Notes under the pieces: model-generated | What the model was told of the DNA's origin: nothing | Databases searched by the model: none | The model's input: the letters and a program-made list of their open reading frames with translations, nothing else | Assembly (NCBI GenBank): GCA_002344215.1 | Contig: DDSV01000052.1 | Coordinates: 62,001 to 126,000, forward strand | Length of the DNA stretch: 64,000 bases | Direction: 5' to 3' | Source: Akkermansiaceae bacterium UBA2381 | Lineage (GTDB): Bacteria; Verrucomicrobiota; Verrucomicrobiia; Verrucomicrobiales; DEV007 | Position numbers and translations under genes: made by a program | Shown: piece after piece, positions 59,057 to 64,000 of the stretch | Position numbering within the stretch: the first letter of the stretch is position 1 | How the letters are laid out: each line of letters starts with the position of its first letter

Positions 59057-61705
59057 TCACCGCTCGACTTTGCGATAAAGAAAGGCGTCGGAAGTGACGA
59101 GCGACGTGATCAGCGCCTTCATGCTGCCTCCGTTGTCGCGATAGGCACGATGGGCGGCTTGGAGGACGGGGGCGTCATGGAGCGTTTCATTCCGGCCCAT
59201 CCAGAAACGGAAGGCATGGCGGACGAAGACCTGCTCGACGCGTTCGCTGTTGGCGAGTTTTTCGATCATCTCGATGGCGTCTTTGACGGGACCGTCGAGC
59301 GCCGGGTCGCCCGATTCGATGATCTCGCCGCTGGCGTCAACGGGCTGGTCCAGCTCGGTCGTGCGGTAGAGACCGGCGTGATTGTACATTTCAAAAGGAA
59401 GGCCGAGCGGGTCCATCTTTTCATGGCAGGTCCAGCAATAGGCTTCCCGCGTCACCCGCATGCGTTCGCGCAGGGTGTTCTCCGGCTCGGCCGGTAGCTG
59501 GGCATCGACGGTGATGGGCACGTCGGGAATGCCGCCGCCGAGGAGCCGCTCGCGGATCCAGATGCCGCGGTGGATGGCGTGATTGTCCATCGCATCGGAT
59601 TGCGAGACGAGCCAGGTCGGATGAGTGAGGATCCCGAGGCGTTGACCCTCGGGGACGGTCGCGAGGATACGCTCGGGCTTCATCGATCCGGCACCGAAGG
59701 TGGGCCGGCTGACGCGGGCGTAATCCGCCGGGCCGGTCAGATTTGCCTCGGCGACCTCAACGTTGTCACCTCCTCCGCGCTTCCGCTCTTTTTGCGCCGC
59801 CTCGATCCGCTTCTCTGCGTTCGCGAGCGTCTTCTTCTGACGATCGAGGGACTTCAGCACCTGTTTGTCATCGGGATTGGTTTTTACTTCGGCTTCGAGC
59901 CGGGTCAGCTCCTCCTTCAGTGAGGCGAGCTCGGCGACTTCTTTCTCTTCCTGCTCTTTCTGGGCCTGTTTCTTCGCGGAAACGGCGAGAGCCTGCTCTT
60001 CTTTGGTGTGTTTTCTGCCGAAGTAGGTCTTGTCCTTCGGACCAGCGACGACGCGGTCGGTGGTGAGCAGTTCTTTGAGGACGTCCTTGTCCTCCTCAAG
60101 GATGATTTCAATGAGCCGGTCGGTGCTCGCGGTGGCGTCAAACATGGCGCTGTAATGATCGGTCCCACGGTTCGAGACACCGGTCGCAGCGAGGGCGCGG
60201 GTGTCCTTGCAGATATAACCGCCGAGGTCGTAGTCGAAGAAGTCGCGGAAAAATTGCAGCACCCGCGGTTTGCGGATGCGGTCGTCTTCGAGCATCCGGG
60301 TGACCTCGCGCTGAACGTCTTCACGCGTCCGCATGCGACCGTCGAGTATCGCCTGACGAAGAGTTTCGTCGGGCTTAAGGTAACGCAACGCGTGATTCAC
60401 GGCGAGGCCGAGTTCCCAATCCTGCAGCAAAACGCGTCCATGCGCGTCGGGCTCGCCCGATGCCGCGAGCTCGGGCCGGAAGAGGGCGTCGCGATCGAGA
60501 AAGAGGGACGACAGCCCCATGAAGACGCCGTCTTCCTTGCCGACCTTGGCGATGCTGTCCTTCACGATCTGCACGTAGTCACCGGACTCCTTCTCGGTCG
60601 GCGGGCGGAAGGTGAGGGCCTCGAAAAGGTAATCGACGGCGGCGCGGAGACCTTCGTCGGTGACCTCGGGCTTTTCCATCAGGTCGAGGACGGGAGTGAG
60701 AGGACGGACCACTTTCGTGTTGTAAACGATGGCGGTGGGCAGGCCGCGGAGATCGCCCGGCGGTTTCACCTTGTCGTAGGTCTTCGGATCGTCCGTGATC
60801 TGTTCGGGCATGCCGACGAGACTGAGCGGTCCGTAGGCCATGTATTGCAGGATGTCTTCGGCCTTGCCGAGGATCTGCGTCGCTTCGGCACTGTTGACGG
60901 TGGAGAAATCGGGGTAGTTCTTCAGACCGTGCTTTCGGGCCGACGAGAGGACGACTGGCACGCTCTTCACCGCCGTGGCATAGGCCACCGTGCCGCCCAC
61001 CACGCTGGTGATGCGGTCGATGCCGAAGTAGAGTTTCAACTCGCCGCCGTGGTTGATGGGAACGACATCGCCATGAGTGCGCAGGCCGGGCTTGGCGGGA
61101 TCGTAAGCCGGTTCGGTATTGATAAGTTCGTTGAGCCGCGTGATGTGCTCCTGCGGCGTGACGCGCCAGATCCGGGCGGGCGAGGAGGTTGGAGTGAGAG
61201 TGACGCCCTCGGGCAGTTCGCCGAAGAGGAGATCGTGATCGACGAAGTTCCCCTTCTTCGGATCGAGATGGGCATGGAAGCCGCCTTTGTCCTTCATCGT
61301 CGTCTGCAATTCGCCAACGATCCAGTCGGCGAACCGGAGCCGCTCGACGACCGCGGGCTGCTCCTTTTTCTTCGGCGGCATTTCCCCGAGCGCGACCTGC
61401 GCCCAGACCGACTTCCAGACGGCGGCGTTCGTCTCGTCGACGGGTCCGAGGTCGAGCAGGTTGAGGTCGCCCTTGGTCGTCTCGTCGTCGTGACACTCGA
61501 GACAGTGTTTGTCGAGAAAACCTTGAGCCAAATCCTGGAAGTCCGCATGAACGGGCTCACCAGGAGTGTAGGTCCCGGCGGAAGCTGGCAGAGTCATTCC
61601 CGCAATGGCCATCGTCACCAGGAACGAGATCCCTCCGATCGCTCCCGGACGCGCGGGGACCATGCGGGAAAAGACGGTTGGAGAAAGAGTTGCCCAGGTG
61701 ATCAT
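59057..61705 (-). CDS. Secreted DUF1588-type c-type cytochrome with coiled-coil insertion
   Basis: 882 aa (Met15 at 61663 is another possible start). A hydrophobic signal/anchor precedes a PSCyt1-like domain with HCLECHDDETTKGDLNLLDL. A second CxxCH, CWTCH, lies in the DUF1588-like block YCWTCHEKMDPLGLPFEMYN near residue 760. The central part is DUF1592-like in layout but divergent. From ~570 to 665 is a long Lys/Glu/Ala coiled coil (KQAQKEQEEKEVAELASLKEE...), not usual for the family. It is the last gene of the propeller/DUF1552 operon. Confidence 0.85.
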   Translation of the reverse strand: MITWATLSPTVFSRMVPARPGAIGGISFLVTMAIAGMTLPASAGTYTPGEPVHADFQDLAQGFLDKHCLECHDDETTKGDLNLLDLGPVDETNAAVWKSVWAQVALGEMPPKKKEQPAVVERLRFADWIVGELQTTMKDKGGFHAHLDPKKGNFVDHDLLFGELPEGVTLTPTSSPARIWRVTPQEHITRLNELINTEPAYDPAKPGLRTHGDVVPINHGGELKLYFGIDRITSVVGGTVAYATAVKSVPVVLSSARKHGLKNYPDFSTVNSAEATQILGKAEDILQYMAYGPLSLVGMPEQITDDPKTYDKVKPPGDLRGLPTAIVYNTKVVRPLTPVLDLMEKPEVTDEGLRAAVDYLFEALTFRPPTEKESGDYVQIVKDSIAKVGKEDGVFMGLSSLFLDRDALFRPELAASGEPDAHGRVLLQDWELGLAVNHALRYLKPDETLRQAILDGRMRTREDVQREVTRMLEDDRIRKPRVLQFFRDFFDYDLGGYICKDTRALAATGVSNRGTDHYSAMFDATASTDRLIEIILEEDKDVLKELLTTDRVVAGPKDKTYFGRKHTKEEQALAVSAKKQAQKEQEEKEVAELASLKEELTRLEAEVKTNPDDKQVLKSLDRQKKTLANAEKRIEAAQKERKRGGGDNVEVAEANLTGPADYARVSRPTFGAGSMKPERILATVPEGQRLGILTHPTWLVSQSDAMDNHAIHRGIWIRERLLGGGIPDVPITVDAQLPAEPENTLRERMRVTREAYCWTCHEKMDPLGLPFEMYNHAGLYRTTELDQPVDASGEIIESGDPALDGPVKDAIEMIEKLANSERVEQVFVRHAFRFWMGRNETLHDAPVLQAAHRAYRDNGGSMKALITSLVTSDAFLYRKVER

Positions 61706-61721
61706 GTCAGTAGCAGCGTAT

Positions 61722-63242
61722 TTAATTTTCGCCGATGCAAAGAACTTCCTTCATCGTGTGCATCCAGAGTCGGCCATTTGCATAACTAAAAGAGGCAAGG
61801 GTCCAGGTCTCGCCCGCAGTTCCGAGGTCATTGATCGCGATGAGCGCATTTGCATCGAGCGTCCCGGCGAAGGCATCGATGACATAAACGGTGCCGTTCA
61901 TGATGGGGAAGAACAGGTGACGATTGACCAGAATCGGACTCGCGGCGGAGACGTGCCCCCATCCCGTGCCCTTGGCGCGTTTGTCCGTCGCGATGTCGAT
62001 CCCGCGGGAGTTCTTCGTGTCATTCGCCATCGCGTCGCCCTTTTCCCAAATCCGCTTCGGCTCCGGTCCGGCGACCCACTGTGCCGGGACGCGCAGGTAT
62101 TCGGTCTTGCCGGTCCCGATATGCACGCGGCCGATCGCGGTGATGTCGTGCGCGAGAAAATAGTGCCATGCACCGACCACGATGTTCGACTGGTTCGTGA
62201 GTGGCATCCGCTTGCCGACCTTGAGGGCGACACCGGTCTCGCGGGCACCGGTTTCCGCGTCCGTGTAGTCCACGTTCGCGCTGACGTCCTGCGTCCGCAG
62301 GACTTCGCCCGTCGCACTGTCGAGCACGAGGTGGTTGGTTCCCTGAAACCAGAACACATGCCCCACGTCCCATTGCGAGTTGAACGAGCATTCGCCGTGG
62401 ATTTCGCGGCTCCAGAGCGTCTTGCCCGAGTCGACGAGAGTCATGCTCACCCCGTAGGGCTTTTCCAAAGGATCGTGCCCGCCGCCCCGTCCATGCACCA
62501 CCGCCCAGCTCCCGTCCGCCAACTGCCCGACCATGGGCGTGTTGTGGACGGAGGTTCCCGCCTCTTCGACCCAGACGATGTCTCCGGTCTTCTTGTCGAT
62601 CGCGTGGAGGTAGGTCCAGACATCGCGAGGTTCGACGCCGTCGGGAACCGGCTCGTGCCGCTGCACCTTCCCACCGGCCTCCTTGTTGCGAACCTCAACC
62701 GTGAGGATCTTGTCGCCGACGAGGACGGGTTCGCACTGGCGGTTGGTGTGGCGGGTGAGCGGGCGGAAATCACGTTTCCAGATCGGTCTGCCATCAAAGT
62801 CAAAGCAGCCCATCGAACCGCAGCGATTGAAAAACCAGACGAGCTCGCCATCGGCGATCGGCGCAAAGACCGTCGCGTCACTGAAAATCCCGGCGGTCTG
62901 AACCGGGTCCGTCCCGGGAAGGTCCACCGTCCAGAGAATCCGGCCGGTATTGGCGTCGAGGCAGTAGCCGACGAGGTTCGGCTCGAGCCGATCGCTGTTT
63001 TCATCCATCGGACGGTGCGTCGTCACAAAGGCGCGATCACCGTGGATCGTCACCGCGCTCTGCCCGCCCTCCGGCAGGGTGGTGCGCCAGAGAATGTTTT
63101 TCCCACCCGCGACAGACCATTGCAAGGGAGGCTCGGGACCTTCCGCTTTCCAATTGAAATTCGGCCCGGCCGCCTGTGGCCAATCCTGGGCATAGACCAC
63201 GGCCGCGAAGGTGAAATGACACAGGCAGAGAATTCGAATCAC
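61722..63242 (-). CDS. PQQ-like beta-propeller protein
   Basis: 506 aa from GTG 63242, which overlaps the stop of the gene before it; the frame is open much further but that is overlap. A short signal peptide (IRILCLCHFTFAAVVYAQ) leads to repeated propeller blades with the DG.IvWv/LDaNTGRILW pattern: YCLDANTGRILWTVDLPG, IDKKTGDIVWVEEAG, VLDSATGEVL. This is a PQQ-dehydrogenase-like/outer-membrane-assembly-type propeller, but PQQ-binding residues were not established. It lies between the DUF1552 and cytochrome genes, with a 16-nt gap to the latter. Confidence 0.85.
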   Translation of the reverse strand: MIRILCLCHFTFAAVVYAQDWPQAAGPNFNWKAEGPEPPLQWSVAGGKNILWRTTLPEGGQSAVTIHGDRAFVTTHRPMDENSDRLEPNLVGYCLDANTGRILWTVDLPGTDPVQTAGIFSDATVFAPIADGELVWFFNRCGSMGCFDFDGRPIWKRDFRPLTRHTNRQCEPVLVGDKILTVEVRNKEAGGKVQRHEPVPDGVEPRDVWTYLHAIDKKTGDIVWVEEAGTSVHNTPMVGQLADGSWAVVHGRGGGHDPLEKPYGVSMTLVDSGKTLWSREIHGECSFNSQWDVGHVFWFQGTNHLVLDSATGEVLRTQDVSANVDYTDAETGARETGVALKVGKRMPLTNQSNIVVGAWHYFLAHDITAIGRVHIGTGKTEYLRVPAQWVAGPEPKRIWEKGDAMANDTKNSRGIDIATDKRAKGTGWGHVSAASPILVNRHLFFPIMNGTVYVIDAFAGTLDANALIAINDLGTAGETWTLASFSYANGRLWMHTMKEVLCIGEN

Positions 63243-64000
63243 GTCAGGATTTCTTTGAGGGGTCCGCTGCCGGAGTCGAATTTGGCGGCCATCTTCCCGC
63301 TCATGTTGAAACGCTCGCACGGGACACCGGAAACATTCAGGAGGCTCGTGTAGAGCGCGTTGATGGGACGTTTGCCATCCAACTGGGTGAAGCAGCCCGT
63401 CTTGAAGATGCCGCCGCAATTGCCCAGCAACATCATCGGCCAGGTCGCTCCGCTCGTGTGCTGCTGGTCGGCGTTGTTGCTGGTGTAGACGATGAGGGTG
63501 TGGTCCATCATCGTGCCGCTGCCCTCGGGCACGCTTTCGAATTCCTCCATCAGCTTCACCAGCATGCTGGTGTTGTATTGGCGGATCTTGATCCAGATCG
63601 GATTGTCGGGCTGCTCCATGTGGCCGAGGTTGTGACCCTGCTCCTGCACGCCGAGTCCTTTCCACGCGCCGAAGATCTCGCCGCGACCGGATCCGATCGT
63701 GAGCACGCTGGTGATGCCGGACTTCAACGCCGAGATGCCGAGATCAAGGAGGACGTCGTGCCAGTCGGTTTCAAACTCCGGTGCGGTGTAGCGCTCGTCC
63801 ACGGCGGGTGCGAATTTCCGCAAATGGTCCGAGACGCCTCCGAGGCGTTCCCTGAGCCCGTTGATGTCTTCGAATCCGCCCACGAACCGTCCGTAGCGCT
63901 GCTGGTCCGCGACCGGCAGTCCATCTCCCTTCGCGGCGGCGAGTTGCTCGATGCGATCGAACATGCCCGAACGCGCCTCGTGCTGCGCACGGATGTTCCC
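63239..64000 (-). CDS. DUF1552 protein, C-terminal part (cut by window edge)
   Basis: 254 codons in frame from the window edge to a TGA at 63239; an internal ATG at 63964 is not the start. The sequence contains the C-terminal DUF1552 layout (NNADQQHTSGATWPMMLLGN, then GKRPINALYTSLLNVSGVP). Its stop overlaps the propeller gene's GTG, so they are translated together. Same operon type as the DUF1592/DUF1552 pair at 40.8-45.2 kb, here with a propeller in the middle. Confidence 0.82.
   Translation of the reverse strand, partial: GNIRAQHEARSGMFDRIEQLAAAKGDGLPVADQQRYGRFVGGFEDINGLRERLGGVSDHLRKFAPAVDERYTAPEFETDWHDVLLDLGISALKSGITSVLTIGSGRGEIFGAWKGLGVQEQGHNLGHMEQPDNPIWIKIRQYNTSMLVKLMEEFESVPEGSGTMMDHTLIVYTSNNADQQHTSGATWPMMLLGNCGGIFKTGCFTQLDGKRPINALYTSLLNVSGVPCERFNMSGKMAAKFDSGSGPLKEILT

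Noticed and set aside
63243..63665. N-terminal extension of the propeller protein
   Set aside because: It is the out-of-frame shadow of the DUF1552 gene; a GTG at 63242 overlaps that gene's stop and leads directly to a signal peptide.
1..64000. CRISPR arrays, tRNA or rRNA genes
   Set aside because: No spaced repeats of CRISPR type and no tRNA or rRNA sequence were recognised; the tandem heptamers have no spacers.

Overview
The window comes from a GC-rich bacterium of the Planctomycetota/Verrucomicrobiota kind, most likely a Verrucomicrobiota member. The evidence is nine Cys-type sulfatases, two operons pairing DUF1592/DUF1588-type cytochromes with DUF1552 proteins, a DUF1080 fusion, an octaheme TPR cytochrome, a SGNH-sialidase fusion, and AlgI/AlgJ-like acetylation genes. 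No rRNA, tRNA, CRISPR array, transposase or integrase is visible.

Region 1 (0-24 kb) is mostly housekeeping. It holds a LysR regulator (cut by the window edge) divergent from ilvD, a DUF2141 protein, a sulfatase, an isoaspartyl methyltransferase, an RhlE-type helicase and an AlgJ/AlgI-like O-acetylation pair. Next come glgP-CPBP-thiL-tsaE-tsaB in one direction, gph, and leuA behind a leucine-rich leader peptide with attenuator hairpins. A MidA-like methyltransferase, a vapBC-like toxin-antitoxin pair with a leaderless promoter/operator, an octaheme cytochrome, an L,D-transpeptidase and an SDR follow.

Region 2 (24-45 kb) is a run of closely spaced minus-strand genes that could be one or a few long transcripts. 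In order of transcription they are: DUF1592-type cytochrome, a four-helix-bundle gene embedded in heptamer repeats, DUF1552, an LRR protein, two tandem paralogues of unknown function, three sulfatases (469, 483 and 474 aa), a fourth sulfatase overlapping an unknown secreted protein, a fifth sulfatase, a sulfatase-DUF1080 fusion and a SGNH-sialidase fusion. This looks like exported machinery against sulfated, perhaps acylated or sialylated, glycans. Short tandem heptamers and other small repeats sit in linkers, signal peptides and gene junctions here.

Region 3 (45.5-48.6 kb) has a sulfatase, a decayed DUF5060-type glycosidase and a sugar-isomerase-like protein, then about 650 nt without a convincing gene.

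Region 4 (48.6-55.9 kb) is the most unusual part: six minus-strand genes, most overlapping or abutting. They are a sigma-like regulator, a 193-aa unknown, a 1133-aa fusion (ImmA/IrrE metallopeptidase, UvrD-type helicase, AddB/Cas4-like Fe-S nuclease fold with a degraded active site), a protein with three ubiquitin-like domains, an E1-like ThiF enzyme with a possible E2-like N-terminus, and a Cys-rich DUF6527 protein. I read it as an accessory ubiquitin-like conjugation cassette joined to a DNA-processing or sensing module, plausibly for defence.

Region 5 (56-64 kb) has a zinc-less oxidoreductase, a fragment duplicated from the sugar-isomerase gene, a ninth sulfatase, and a second cytochrome/PQQ-propeller/DUF1552 operon running off the window end.
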